From contig JAFCMP010000023.1 of assembly GCA_017506865.1 (NCBI GenBank), forward strand, positions 310,001 to 374,000: 64,000 nt of DNA, read 5' to 3'. Positions 51,727-64,000 of this stretch are shown here, in pieces. The notes under the pieces are model-generated. The model was not told the DNA's origin. It saw only the letters and a list, made by a program, of their open reading frames with translations, and searched no databases. The position numbers and the translations under genes are program-made. The stretch comes from Tribonema minus (Eukaryota > Sar > Xanthophyceae > Tribonematales > Tribonemataceae). How positions within the stretch are numbered: the stretch's first letter is position 1; each line of letters begins with the position of its first letter.

Positions 51727-53118
51727 CGTCACCCGTGCTGTGGCAAGAGTCTTGGCTGCCTGTGCAGCATACAGTGAACTGAAGCCGGTCGAGCTTCCGG
51801 TATGCTGCTGCTGCTGCTGCTGTAGTAAAGGCGACGTTAAAATTACGGTGACCAAAGAGTTTGAAGCACCTAGCAGCTGGATGGCATACTCTCAGCTTCT
51901 TAGCTCACTCATGCTATTCCTACTGTGCAACGAGAATCCCTTGTTGAAGTCTCGGCGGTTACTCGGAGGAAGGGGTGTGTGTGGGGGGGGGGGTGTTGGG
52001 GGGGGGGTGGGGGGGGGGGGGGGGGTGGGGGGGTTTAACCTGTGGGTAAAAGAAAACTTTTTACCCTCAAGGTTCACCTGGCATGGGGGGCCCAATTGAA
52101 CGACCTCACTCAAAGTTACACCCACAAGTATTGGCAAGAAAGCATTGATGAAGCCGGTGTGTGCTTGCCAGTGATTGCGATATCCAGGGGTCCCCTATCA
52201 TGTGCAAACACAATACGTCGCCTGCACCAGCGCACATCAAATGCAAACACTTCAGTTTTGCCTGCCGGCACGCGTCACAGCGCGGACACCACGGTCAACA
52301 CCGCTCGCAACTCACAAGCCCTCCTCTCTGCAGTCGCCTCTGCAACGCTCAGCTGCGCATTAAGACGTCCACCACGGACTATGAAGTCGTGCTCGACTGG
52401 GGGCACGGCACCGCCAACGGCCCCGCCGAGCCTCTCGTTCTCGCCAGCGTTACTTTCAATGCCAAGGCGGGCGGTGACAGCAGCGGCGGCGGCGCTGCGG
52501 CCATCGAGTTGATCGCCGTGCGCACGCTGGAGGACGGCGGCGACGTCCTCGTCCTGCACCAGACCGGGGAATGGCCGATAATTAGGAAGCGCATGCGCGC
52601 ACCACATATTCAAGCCCGTCGCCGGCCCCGCGGCACGCACGTTGTCAAGCCGTGCATGCCGCGCGGCAGGAAGCCAGCGGTCGCCATCGCAGTGGCGGTC
52701 GCGGCGGCGGTGGCTGCGGCCTGCGACGGCATGGAGGGTGACGAGTGCGAGGCGGCGGCGGTGGCGGCGGGCTGCGATCGTAGTGGCGACCATGAACCTG
52801 CTTTCTTTTGCAGCGGCGTAGGGGTCAGGGCGTAGGTAAGAACTAGGGCAAGGCGTTAGGCTAGGGTTAGGCGTTACATTTTTTGGTGATGCCACAGCAG
52901 CCGAGGACAAGCCGCAAAGGCACGGTAGACCAGGGGAGGAGCAGCTCAGGGCTTGCTGCTGCTGGCGGCATTACAACAGCAGGCCTATCAAGCCTCTCCA
53001 GCGCCACTCTCTCACCTGGGGCGCCGACGCCGGAGACGAACTCAGCGAGACAGCCGGAGAGCTTGAATTTATCCTGACAGCTGGACCGCCCTCGAGAGAC
53101 CTCGGTGACCTTGCCAGC
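51727..53118. other. Region upstream of the muniscin-like gene; possible extra exons
   Basis: A strong acceptor-like TCCTCTCTGCAG at about 52335 opens a plus frame to about 52590 that reads QLRIKTSTTDYEVVLDWGHG and later IELIAVRTLEDGGDVLVLHQ. It is plausibly protein-coding but unrecognised. The frame of the gene starting at 53119 is also open leftwards to about 52866. I could not fix a splice linking these to the downstream gene, so they are not merged. Confidence 0.35.
51977..52034. repeat. G-rich low-complexity run
   Basis: Almost pure G with occasional T over about 58 bases, a quadruplex-prone tract upstream of the CH-protein gene. Confidence 0.85.
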
Positions 53119-56100
53119 ATGGCGGCGGCGGAGTTCATAGCAGTGCATCCGCTGTACCGCGGCAGAGGTCATGCAGCAGCTTCCATGATGAAACCAGCTC
53201 TGGTGCTGCTGCGGTGCAGCGACTTTCAGGAAGCGAGTGACTGTGTGGAGGCTGTGGCGAACATGCTGTCGATGAGGCTGCTTCAGCAGCAATTGGGAAC
53301 GAGCGTAATTGGCAGCATGACGGCCGTGGGGCCCTTCTGCTGTCACTACCTCACCATTCCTCAGCCGCCGGCGGTGCTGCTGGCGGCGACCTCCTCAGTC
53401 CATGATGCCGCTGCTGGGGGTCGGCTTCTAAGACGCATGCACGAGTCGCTCCTGCAGACGGGCTTCGCAGGCGTGAGCTTCACGGCCCTAGCACGCGTTG
53501 CAGAGGTGGTGGCAGCGGCATCAGGCCCACCGGTCAACCTCATCCACTTTCAGAGACCCAAGACGGGCCCAAAGGTGGTCGATCAACTGCTCGCCGACAT
53601 GTCCGCGGATCCGCCAGACTCGCGCACGGCGGCAGCAGAAAGGGAGGGCGAAGCAGCGGCTGGCAAGGCGTATGCAAGACTGCTGAGTACGGAGTTGGCA
53701 TACTTCCTCTACTCGAGGCACTCGGAGGGGTCAGACGCATTGGCGGGAGAGGACATGGACGTGGTGCCCCCGTCGCCACGCGCACAGCCGCAACAGGTAA
53801 CTACTGCCACTTTTATGGACAGTTTATTCTCTCACGCTATGCACAAAGAGTGCTTGGATTATGTAATTCATCAAAGAATCTACCACGCAACAGCATGTTG
53901 AACTGAGATCATGTTGAGTTGACTTCGAGTGCATTCTCACCTTGCGGCATTGCTCTGCTGCAGATTTTGCCGCTTGTTGCGCATCGCAGACGCCAATGGT
54001 AGTCTTGTCCTTCAATTGTTGACTGCTCTGCAGCAGTACACCAAGCAGCTTCGTTGTGCGTGTCAGTGCTGCAACATCAATCACTGAACGTGACTGGAAC
54101 CTCCCTGCCTTGCTCATAGCGCTGGCAGCGCCCAGCCACTCTCTGACAATTTCTGGTTTCAGTATTACATACCAGCACAATCATAACTTTAACCTATGAT
54201 CGCCAGCTCTGCAAGACGTGCTGAGGGCTAAAGCGAGTCACCCCCCCCCCCCCTGATCGCACCCCCCCCCCCCGCTGCACACGCCACGGCAGGCGCCGCA
54301 CCGCACGCCGCCGTCCGCCGCGGCGCAAGACGCGCGCGCACAGCGCCTCGTCAAGATGCACAACGTCTTCGCAAGCACCTCCATCCCCGCCACCGCCGCC
54401 GCTGGGTGGGCGGGCAACCTGCCGCAATTCCCGTCGGTGGAGGGCGGCAGCGGCGGCGGCCCCGCGCCCGCGGACGCGAACGCGCAGATGGTCTCGCCGC
54501 CGCAGGTGAGAGCTGCGAGTGCTGCGATGCGGCTGAGTGGCTCGCTCTGGTTGAGCATTGCGATCAAGTCCGGATGAGCGGTGCGGACTAGCGGAGCGCT
54601 GCGATCCGGCTGAGGCGCGGTGATTTCACTGACCGTCACAACGCGTTGTGCGCGCACGACGCACCGCCACAGGCGCGCCGCGGAGGCAGGCGTCCGCTGC
54701 AGCACTGTTGCCGGAGCGGCAGCCTCTGCAGTGTCGGCACCGGCGCCGCCACCGCATGACGCGTCCTCCCCACAGGGGCGGCGCTCTGTCGTCCGCTCAC
54801 CGCTTTACGCTTTGTGCACGCCGCGGCGCTCCTTCAATTGGAGCCATGCCGTGACCCCCATGCCCCCCCCTGCTTCGTCTGCTACCCCCTGCCTCCCCTC
54901 CCCCAGGTGCGCAGCAGCGCCGGCGCGGACCTCGTGAAGAAGCCGTCGTCGCCGCAGCTGCCGCCGTCGCCGCTCACCGTGGTGAGCGAGGACGACGACT
55001 CCAACGTCATCGAGTCGTCCCCCTCGCCGTCCCCGCAGCCGCAGCACACGCAGCAGCAGCGCCGCGCCTCGTTCCAGCCGCAGCCGCGCTCGCCGCTGCC
55101 GCCGCCGCCGCCGCACGCGCCGCAGAACCCCATCGCCGCCACGGCGACCACCATAGAGAGCGGCGCGGTGGCGGCGGCGGCGGCGGTCACTGCGGCAGTT
55201 TCGGCGCCGCTGCGGCACCTGGGGGACCTCTTGCGGGGGCCCAACGCTGCGGCGGGCTCGTCGCAGGGTGGGGGGGGCAGTGGGGGGGGTTCAGGAGGAC
55301 CTGCGCAGGGGGGGCGCAGGGGGTCTACGAGCAGCGGCGTGCTGGCGAACAGGGCAGGGTCGAGGGGGGCGCTGGGGGAACGACGGGGGTCACGCGGGGA
55401 GCAGCCGCCGGAGGGAGAAGTGAGTGATGATCATGAGGGGCCTGCTGCAGCCGTCTGTTTGATTTGCTTGGCCACGTTGAGCAGCATCATGAAGTTGCAG
55501 ATGGCATGCACGTTCTTGACCACCGGACAGCAGGGGCCGCTGTGCTGCGAGGTGCGTCCCCTCTCTCTGCAGCTAGCTCCGGTGGTCTGCCACCTTCACA
55601 GCCCTTGAACCCAAGCGCGTTTATCATGAAAAGTGATAGTGGGATCATCTCGCGCCGGAAACACGAACAGGCAGCACACGTGGTTCTTGAAGTCACTATC
55701 GCTCCACTCACAGTGAGAGCCGCGCTCGCATGCGCGCGGCGTCGTGCACGTGACGGTTACATCGTAACCGCAGGCGCCTCCGGGCAAGCCCTGTCGCCGC
55801 TGTCATCATTGCGGTGAAGCAACACCGACGCCCGCGCACACAAGCACAGCGCGCTGTTGCTTCCGACAGTCAAAACATCGCAACAACCATTTCAACCCAG
55901 CGCAACAACCATCTCACCCCAGCGCACGCGTCACGCCTCCTGGCAGCACAGCGCGCTGTTGCTTCCGACAGTCAGAACATCGCAACAACCATCTTAACCC
56001 AGCGCACGCGTCACGCCTCCGGGCAGCACATCGCGCAGCCGCTTATGACAGTTCAAACCGGTCAAAAACCATATCAGCATAGCGCACGCGTCATGCCTGC

Positions 56101-59010
56101 CCCTCCTCCTCCGCCGCCGCCGCCGCGCGCCGCGCAGGGCGTCAGCACGCTCCCGCCGAACGCGGGCATCGCCGTCAACGAGGACCTCACGTGCGTGTAC
56201 CGCGGCACGGCGCTGGAGTTGTGCGTGGTGGAGGGCAAGCTCACCGTCGCCGCGTGCGCGTCGCCGTACCTGCTGAGCATCGCCGACAGGGCGGGGCACG
56301 TCGGCAGCAGCAGGCCCAACGCGCAGTGCCTGGCGCTGCTGCCGCCAGAAGCGGGGGGGGGGGGGACGCAGTGGCGGGGGGGGAGCGGACGGTGTACCGG
56401 TGCGCGGGGGTGCCCGGGGCGAGCGACGGCGAGGACGGCGCGCCTCTCAGGTATGTATGTTCTACGTGTACTTCACAGTTGAAGTTCAGAGCGTCGCCGG
56501 TGCGTACTGTAGACCAGAGCCCGAGCATCTGGTGCAAGGACGGCAAGCGTCGGGGGGGCGGCCCGTGTTCGTCCGTAGTGTGGAAGTGTGAGAATCATTG
56601 CTGCATGCGATGGTGCCACAAACACTGCGTAGATTCTACTTCAAGTGTGAAGCACGCGGAGCAGAGCGCGCATAGGAGAACAAGCAGATGTACGGCAGCG
56701 GGGGCGGCGCGGGGGTCGGGGAGCAAAGCGCGTCGCCGGGAGACACACTTCGCACGCTGGTAAATTCAATTGCCTATCTGCAGGCATGCCTCTTTCATGT
56801 GCGCATGACGAAATGGTCTTCCGCGTGGACGCAGCAGGCTCGAAGGCACGCAAATCTTCAGTGCAGCAGCGAGTACTGAGCGCTAAGTAAGAGTGCACTG
56901 CGGCAGCGCCGGCCAGCACCCTTGGGGGCCCCTGCAGGCACAGCGCGCAGCGGAAGGGGCGGTGCAGCTGGCCGTGCCGGCGAGCAGCAGCAGAAGCAGC
57001 AGCGTGCTGAGCGGTGCTGCAGCTGCAGACGCACAGCTGCGTACTAGAGACCGCGCCGCACAAAAAACCATGCAGCGGCGGCACAGTCGCATCGGCTGCC
57101 GACAGAGGAGGTGTGGTTGCGGCAGCGATGCCATGACGGCGGAGTACTGCTGCTGCAGATATAGTGTCAGGGCTAACAGTGCGGCAGGCATGGCGCCAGC
57201 CCCAGACGGTCGATGCTTGGACACATGGTCCAACGCGCCCACGGGACTAGGGCCCAGCGGCGAGGCCAATGAGCGCGAGCAGCATGCCTTTGGCCTGAGC
57301 TCTCTTTATTTGGTAGTCGTACGCTTCTGCTTTGCCATGCATGCCAGTCATGCAGACCATGATACGCCGTACCGCTATCGCACCAGCCTGAGGCATGCTG
57401 CTGCTGCTGCTGCTGCTGCCGCTGCGCCAGCTGCCATGGCTGCAGCAGGGGCCACTCTCGCTCCGTTAACGGCGTCCGCCGCCAGAAGCCGCGGTCGTCA
57501 CCGCAGCCGCTGCCACCCTCTTCGCAGCGCGCCCATGTCGTCTGCGCTGGTTGCCGTTGGAGCGCGGCGCCTCCTGTACAACTCATCCTCGTCCGTAGCA
57601 GCGCAGCACACTGTCCCGCACGCCGCGGGCACGGCTGCGATGCCCTCTGGCAGCACATGTCGCCGCGAGTGCGCAGCGCTGCTCAGCGTCTGCCAGTGCA
57701 GCCACCACTGCCGCCGCTGCGCGCGTCGCCGCTGCCCTGCCGCGCCTTGACTGCAGCGGACGCGTGTCCGCTGTGTGCACGGCTTGATGCTGCTGCTGGC
57801 TGCCTGCGCCGTGGCTGCGGCAGACTCGCGTCTGGTGATCGGTACCACGCACGGCGCCACAATGGTCGTTGCGTGCGCACTGCCCGTGTTTCCATGCGCA
57901 CGTGGAGCGCTGCCGCCCCTCAGCGTGGCGCCCGCCCTCGCTTCGAAGGTTTGCGAGGCGACTGCGAGCACAGCATGCACGGCGAGGCATCGTGGTGCCG
58001 CGCGCCTCTATGCCCCCGGTCACGTGTGTTGCAATTCGCAAGTGACAACACCAAGGCGGCTCCCCAGCCCCCATGCGAATCAGCCGCTCTGTGCGCAGAT
58101 GCGCTTCCGACAGCAATCTCATGCCCCCCCCCCCCGCACCCCCCCAAACCCCCCCCACACCGCGCAGGTACCAGACGGCGCTCCTCTACCGCTGCGCGCC
58201 GGCGCTCAAGCCCGTGCCCGTGCGCGTGCAGTGCCGCCAGCGCGCGGCGCCGCCGTTTGTGCGCATCTCCATCCAGATCTCCGCGAACCCGGCGCTGCGC
58301 GGCGCGCTCACGGGCGTCGTCGCGCACGCGTCGGCGCCCGCGCACGGCGGCGGCACCGCGCGCCCCGCGCCCGACATGAAGCCGCCCGGCGAGTGGAGCG
58401 CGGCGCGCTGCGTGGCGAGCTGGCGCCTCGACACGCTTGCGCCAGGGCAGAAGGCGCTGCTCGAGGCGCAGTTCGAGACGGAGGGCGCCGCCGCGCTGCC
58501 GAGCGCCGTGCCCGTGCAGGTGAGCGCGGGCGGAGCTGCTGCCGCGGCGCCGTGTCTGGCGGCGCGTGCGTGCATGAGCCTCGATTTATGTCCAAGATCT
58601 TCCCGCTGTGTTGACAATTCTGTGTCGTGCACAGACCATCAGCGCTTTTGCGTTCTTGCCAGTACCGACATGCACTCGCGGTGCCACCATGTAAGTGGTC
58701 CCCGAAACATTTCAAACGGGCGAGTTGTACCCCAGGGTCCCTGTTCACAGTCGCAGCCACATTACATTCTGCAGTCATCTGCAACTGTGCTGCTTTACGC
58801 ACCGCTGCCTCGTGTATGAAATGAGCCAGCCGTCACTGAAACCGCAATGCGCGACGCTCCACTGCCGTTGCGCAGGTCTTCTGCACGTCGTACGGCATGC
58901 TGCTCTCATCCGTCGAGTTTGCGGTGGCGGGCGGCGACCGCGACTGGGCGGGCCAGGACGACTCGCGAGTCATCAAGCGCATGCGTCTCAACGTCAGAGT
59001 CAATCCATGA
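53119..59010 (+). CDS. Muniscin-type endocytic adaptor (C-terminal mu-homology domain)
   Basis: Exons: 53119-53796 (ATG; may extend left), 54293-54505, 54907-55419, 56138-56450, 58168-58519 and 58876-59010; about 734 residues. Phases are 0,0,0,2,0. Seen: an N-terminal 220 residues I do not recognise, a Ser/Pro/Gln-rich linker, then a mu-homology domain from about 400. Its blocks are IAVNEDLTCVYRGTALELCV, APLR-YQTALLYRCAPALKP, WSAARCVASWRLDTLAPGQK and a C-terminal LLSSVEFAVAGG ... RVIKRMRLNVRVNP. Known: this order matches the FCHo/SGIP1/Syp1 mu-homology domain, which binds cargo and early endocytic factors. No F-BAR domain is visible. Exon 4 is 313 nt where 314 are needed, and the frame shifts at a 12-G run near 56351-56362, so one G is probably missing. 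Inferred: clathrin-pit initiation. Confidence 0.66.
55845..56100. repeat. Imperfect tandem repeat, about 3 copies of 80-102 bp
   Basis: Copies begin at about 55845, 55947 and 56027. The first two share CACAGCGCGCTGTTGCTTCC, and all contain CATCGC or ACCAT blocks and AGCGCACGCGTCA. The array sits in the intron just before the exon that opens the mu-homology domain. Confidence 0.75.
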
Positions 59011-60197
59011 GTCTGCGGGTCGAGACGAGTCGCGAGTCGAGTCACACCTCCCCAGCGCGCGTGGCGCTGCGCCAATGCCGCCGCTGCCGCATATTCCACC
59101 CTGTAGTAGTCGATGCCGCTGCACCGAAGCCGCCGCGCATGTGTCACTGCGCCAGAAGTGACGCTGCGCTATGGCGTGTGGGCAGCTGCGCATCCTGTGG
59201 GACGTTGGAGGCGGGAGCCACGGGCTCCCCGATACCCTTCTCTGTGTCGTGCTGTAGGGGTTTGTGTCGAAAATTTCCGGAAATTCCTAGCGGACAACCC
59301 GTACGCATCATGTCATTCTGTGGGTGATGTACACTAGGTGGAAAGTATTTCATGTTGTCGGTGCTGCATGTTTCACTGTTCCCTTGAGTTCATGTTCTGG
59401 TAATGAGGGGGGGGGGGGGGGGGCGAGTATAGTAAAGTTCCATCTGCATACATATGAGGTGACACATGGTCGCCACAGTGTAGCTCTCGACCGCCGCGAT
59501 CAGCAGTAGACGGCACCGCGCGCAGACAGTTGACGCTTGGCACAATGTGAGCTGCAGGTGTTCATAAGCTATATGTATGCTTGGAGTGTCACTCTTTGCC
59601 GCTGCTTTGCCTTGAGCGTTGAATGCGACACCGACCACTTGCATACTGTCACCATGCCCAAGCTTGATTCGCCCATCACGCTGTTGCAAATGTGAAGCAT
59701 GCGCATGTCAATGAGATCGCAACTGGTGTTCAACGCTCAATGAATGCGCGCACAATAGCATCCAGCGGTCACTGCAATACAAAGTGCAGGTATGCATCGC
59801 GGTCCGAAAGTGACTTCGCCTGCCAGAAAGTATGATGGTGCCCATACTTTGGCAGCACTGTGCGCCGGCACTTACAGTTCGTCCGCTCCTTGCACATGTG
59901 CAATTGAATAATCAAGAGCTGCTGACTTGTACAGTGTCAGAAAATTGCTTTGCCTTACTGACCCTCCCCCACTCCCTCATCTTGCTTCCGGCCTTCTGAG
60001 TGAGATAGACATGTGACGATCAAGACAGGGTAAAGTGGAAAGTGAAAACACTTGAACTCCGAACTTCAAGGGTGAAATGTGGCAGTTGCAAAGTGTTTTG
60101 ACCACTTTGCATGCTGTGTGATACGTCAAGCCTGCTCCACCAGCAGCTGTTGAAATGGGCAGGTGAGGCAGTCATTGCCGTGCTTGCTTGTGCATGC
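59011..60197. other. 1.2 kb intergenic
   Basis: Between two plus-strand genes. It contains a G-run at 59407-59423. No supported gene. Confidence 0.5.
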
Positions 60198-63100
60198 ATG
60201 TCACCAGCTGAGATTTTTCTTTGGTGAGTTCGCTTCATCACGCGTGTGTCGTGTCCCGCCTTGCTGCAGCCATGATGTGGATGAGAAAATAAGCGAGGCC
60301 TTTGTGGCTCTGGGACGACTGAATCACTGCAAGAAGAAGCGGCAGCTGCAGATCAGCGGCCTCAAGGCGAACCTGGACGAGAGAGTGGGCTATGCGTATG
60401 TCGACGCCAGGAGAGAGATTGAGCAGCAGGTAAGAGGTGGCCTTTTGCCTCCGTCAAGGCCAGGAGTAGTTGAGCCCTTCTTACAGTTTCACGTGCGCAG
60501 ACAGATATGCATTTCTCTTTGTGCCTATGCCAGCTGCACCCCCGGTAAATTGTAGAATAGGTACACATAGACTCATTGTTTGCAAGTTACGTAAATAGAT
60601 GGCGCGTTTTCAGAAATGGGACGGCATGGTGAGCTTCACGTGTGAGCAGTGCCAAAGAAGTAAGCAGAACCCTGCACAGACATTGCGGCGCACGGGCACC
60701 TGCCAGGGGCGTTGCACTAGACACTTTGGCCAGTGCTGCAAAGTCACCAAGCGACAACTGGCTAGCTCATTCTGCGCCAGTGCGCGTTGCGGAAGACCAA
60801 CAGTTGCAATGTTTGAGCTGGTACAGAACGCGCCGGCACCAGTTGTGCAGGCTGGACGGTGCTGGGCATGCTTTCCTCACCGCTCCCCCTGTGCTGCGGT
60901 CACACACTGAGAGCAGCACACCCAAATCGTGACCCCAAATGCAGAGGGCCATCCTGCATGCTCAGCTCGACAAGCTGTACCGCAAGAGCGTTAACGAGCT
61001 GGAGCTGCACAGGCAGGCGGTGGAGGAGCCCGCGCAGAGCTCGCTGCGCGTGCTGGAGGCGCACATCGCGTCGGCAGAGAGAGCAGGCAAGTGATGATTT
61101 GTGTGATACAATTGTGACTGCCGCTGACCACTGTGTTGGCCGCCGTGTCCGTTCAGAATACACAAGGGCGACGGGCAAGCATGACATGCATCGAGGGGCG
61201 GAGACAGAGCTTGCTGAGGTCGCTGGAGGCGCGCCATGCATCTGCAGAGAGAGCATGCCTAATTTTGTGTCTGAGTGTGGCGACCAGGAGCTCGCTCAGG
61301 GCCTTGAGCTTGAACGCTGCATCCGCATAACATTCTGGTACATGTGATCCGCTGGCATCGGGATGGGGACCTGCGGGCGCAGGCGCAGATTAGAGTCGCT
61401 GGGCTTGGCAGCAGGGCGCTGTGCTGCGCATGGCGCAATGTAGCAAGTGAGGCGCCGCTGCGCACAGGAGACCAGCCCGCATGGCCTCGTCGGACCCAGC
61501 GCTCATCAAGCGCAGCACAGCACAGCAGTAGCATCGTCGAACGCCATCACTTGCGCCTCTCCGGCACTGCGCACTGGCTCCTGGAGGACAAGCACAGCAA
61601 GGCGGGGCAGCGACGACCACCTGCTGCCTGCCGTGCTCCGCAACGACGCACAGACACGCACACACACGCACACACAGACACACATGTCTGACGACAGCTA
61701 CTGCAAAGCACACACTCACAGGCATCAAGCGCAATCACAGATGCTGTGTCGCTCACGCACGTGTGAACGCGCAATCAGAGATCCCCGCTGCTGCTGCACG
61801 CGCGCGCGCCCGCGGCGCAGGCGACGCGCTCAAGGCCCTGCTGGGCCGGCCGGAGCAGGCGGAGATGCTGCCGCAGCTGCAGCGCGCCGTTGGCGATGTC
61901 CTCGCGGTGCTGTCCGCCTCCACCAGCCTCGACGACCTCGCCTACCCCGACATCACCGGCGTCAGCGTCGGGCAGCTGCCACCGTCGCGGCTGTGTGGCG
62001 TGGAGCTCGCTGCGCAGCGAGGCGGCGGCAGCGGCGGCGGCGGCGCGCACGGGGGTGCGCAGGTGGAGGTTGAGGCGGCGCCGGCGGGGGGGCAGCAGCG
62101 GCGGTGCGGGTGCGCGCAGCGGCGGCAGGGGGGCGGTGACGCGGCGGCACTCGAGGAGCGCTGCCATGGGGGGCATGACTCAGGGCAGGTGAGAACGTAC
62201 TTCAATCTTGAAGTGCATGCAGTCGGCGATTTGGGCGCGCTCAAAACGGCGGGCACCATCGCGTGTCGCGCGCGCGTCGTTTCACTGATTTGTCTTGCCG
62301 GCGCTGCGTCATCGTGCGTCGTGCTCTGTGCCCCGGTCATTGTGCGATACTGAGCACTGCTTCTGCGCGTCAGTTGCGCGCAGCAGCGCTCGTGCCCATG
62401 AATGCGTGCGCGCATGGGCGGCGCGTGACGCTGTGCAGCGCTGAGCACTGTGTCTGTTCTGTGACCGCAGCAGCAGCAGCAGCACCAGCACGGCGGCAGC
62501 GGCGCGCGCCCGGACTACAACCAGCTGCTGCTGAAGGCGCTGCGCCTGCGCGACAAGTGCAAGGCGGCGTCCAAGGCGCGCCACGACCTGCGCCGCAGGC
62601 TGGCCGCCGAGAAGGAGAACAGGTATGTAGGTACATGTGGCTTTGCATACTTGCCTTGGCGAACGCGCACTAGGGGGCATCACACCCGCGAGTGTACCGA
62701 ACAGGCTTTGTATGGGCTGGCCATGCTACACCGTGACTCACGTGAGATAAGTGCGATGCAGCCTTGGCTAACGTCTTTGAGGGGTGCGCAGAGCTTTTGT
62801 TCGGTTCTCTAGGTCTGTTGTCGCTTTGAAGGTACTAGGCACGCTCCCTTGTGCATCGTCTGGAAGTGGAGCCTGCAGCGCATGTTTGTGTCGCAGTGGC
62901 GCACGGCAGCATCAGTGCCACTGGCATCTGCCCATGACTGCAGCTGACCTTGTCACATACCTACCTTATACTGCGCCTGAGACATGATGCAGCGATGCCT
63001 GACTTTTGCATCGCCTTCGATCATGATCCCCAATGCATTGAGTTGTGCGCCAGCTGGGGTGCGCGAGCACAACACAGCAGCGCTCAGCCACGAGCGGCAC

Positions 63101-63613
63101 AGCCGCCCTCAAGCCGGGCTGCGCACTTGTTTCGCGCTGCGGTGCGCGGCGCGCGCTGCTCAGCACTCATGTCCGTTCGTCACCACCAGCACCGCCCTCA
63201 ACCGTCAGTCCCACAAGCTCATACACCCATCATATCAACAAGCACACTCACGCACTGCGGCGGCGGCGGCGCACTCGCATACGCACGTGCAGCGCTCAAG
63301 CGCGCGACGACGGCGCCCGCGCGCGCGACGACGGCGCCCGCGCGCGCGACGCTGCGAGGCGCGCCGCCGCCGCCGCGCGCCGCGCCGAGGCGCGCCGTGC
63401 GCAGGAGGCGGCAGCGGCGAAGGCCACCGCGGACGCGCTGCGCGCAGAGCTGCGGCGGCGCCATGAGCAGTCGCTGGCGCTGGCTGCGCGCATGCGCTCG
63501 CTGCAGCTGATGGGGCAGTCGGCGCTGGCGGCGACTGTGGCGGCGCCGCCAGTGCCGCCGCTGCCGGTGCCGCGGCCGCCGCTGCAGGTGACGAGCCCGC
63601 GGCGACGGGTCAG
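60198..63613 (+). CDS. Coiled-coil protein, TRIM-type BBC-like (partial at right edge)
   Basis: Exons: 60198-60223 (ATG, tentative), 60270-60429, 60945-61086, 61821-62188, 62471-62622 and 63293-63613. All phases agree, about 390 residues so far, and the reading frame ends on a donor (GTCAG|GTGCGT), so it probably continues past the window. Seen: long heptad-rich helices, LKANLDERVGYAYVDARREI, LDKLYRKSVNELELHRQAV, LRVLEAHIASAER, MLPQLQRAVGDVLAVLS, then LLLKALRLRDKCKAASKAR and a long Ala/Arg/Glu helix. The size and layout of the first 150 residues resemble the B-box C-terminal coil of TRIM proteins; no RING or B-box is upstream. The intron after 61086 starts GC (GCAAGT), a GC-AG type. The first intron is only 46 bases. 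Function unknown; probably a self-associating scaffold. Confidence 0.55.
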
Positions 63614-64000
63614 GTGCGTGCGCTTGAGCGGCGCGGCCGCCGCTGCTGCGCTGTACGCGTGTGCGCTTCTGCGGCGCAAGTGACGTGGTGCTCTGCAGCT
63701 GCACGGGTCGCGATACAAACCTGTACTTCAATGATGCTTTGGCAGATGCTGCCAGGTTCCTGCTGTTGAGCCAATGCCTTCAGCTCCCGAATTGGTGGGC
63801 TGCTGCGCGCTTGTCCTGCTGCGCCGGTGGACCTGCAATGCGCGCACGAGGAGCGTATCTGAGGTGTTCCGGAGTTGGCTCACTCCGTCCTGCAAGCCGT
63901 CCTGCTGCTTTGGCATGATCAGAACACAGAGCTGACTGCCGCACAGACTTGCTTTGCTTCCCTTCTGTTTGCAGCATAGCTCCTGCCTGACAGAGTCTGA
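63614..64000 (+). other. Probable intron of the coiled-coil gene
   Basis: Follows a donor-like GTGCGT and has no supported exon before the window ends. Confidence 0.4.

Overview
This is a GC-rich, intron-bearing nuclear window, and I see no bacterial, organellar or viral features in it. I place it as most likely a flagellate-forming stramenopile alga, for three reasons. A plastid-type protein at 14.5-18.3 kb starts with an ER signal followed by an ASAF-like cleavage context, as in algae with secondary red plastids. There are two ciliary genes, SPAG6/PF16 and an EFCAB10-like gene. The F-box-like/ankyrin gene at 6.6-9.0 kb has the layout I know from brown-algal genomes. Genus and species cannot be read from the sequence. 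Introns are mostly several hundred bases with GT-AG ends; exons were joined by hand from splice sites, conserved phase and homology.

Layout. 0.3-0.8 kb (-): N-terminal piece of a UIM/Cys-motif protein cut by the left edge. 3.35-5.33 kb (-): KIX-TAZ adaptor. 6.64-8.97 kb (-): F-box-like/ankyrin protein. 10.44-13.92 kb (-): secreted beta-strand-rich protein of unknown role. 14.54-18.31 kb (-): plastid atypical SDR with a twin-arginine signal. 18.73-21.56 kb (-): B-box zinc finger fused to an Aurora-type kinase. 22.56-26.81 kb (-): SPAG6, head to head with an EFCAB10-like gene (27.11-27.56 kb, +).

28.95-43.68 kb (-) holds the standout feature: three tandem PARP-like ADP-ribosyltransferase paralogues with largely matching exon phases. 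Their N-termini carry several SUMO-interaction-like motifs. The middle copy keeps the whole H-Y-E catalytic triad, the downstream copy has lost the Tyr/GxG element, and the upstream copy has an in-frame TAG. The left-edge gene looks like the N-terminus of a fourth relative carrying ubiquitin-interacting-like motifs.

The right third holds PGS1 (43.83-45.75 kb, +), a tandem calponin-homology protein (46.46-51.73 kb, -), a muniscin-type mu-homology protein (about 53.1-59.0 kb, +) and a coiled-coil protein resembling the B-box-C-terminal coil of TRIM proteins (60.2-63.6 kb, +). The genes do not form one pathway, but two themes recur: cilium and cytoskeleton (SPAG6, EFCAB10-like, Aurora, CH protein) and recognition of ubiquitin/SUMO signals by ADP-ribosyltransferases. 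Three unrelated genes each show the same one-base frame slip in a GC or G tract, which looks like consensus error rather than gene decay.
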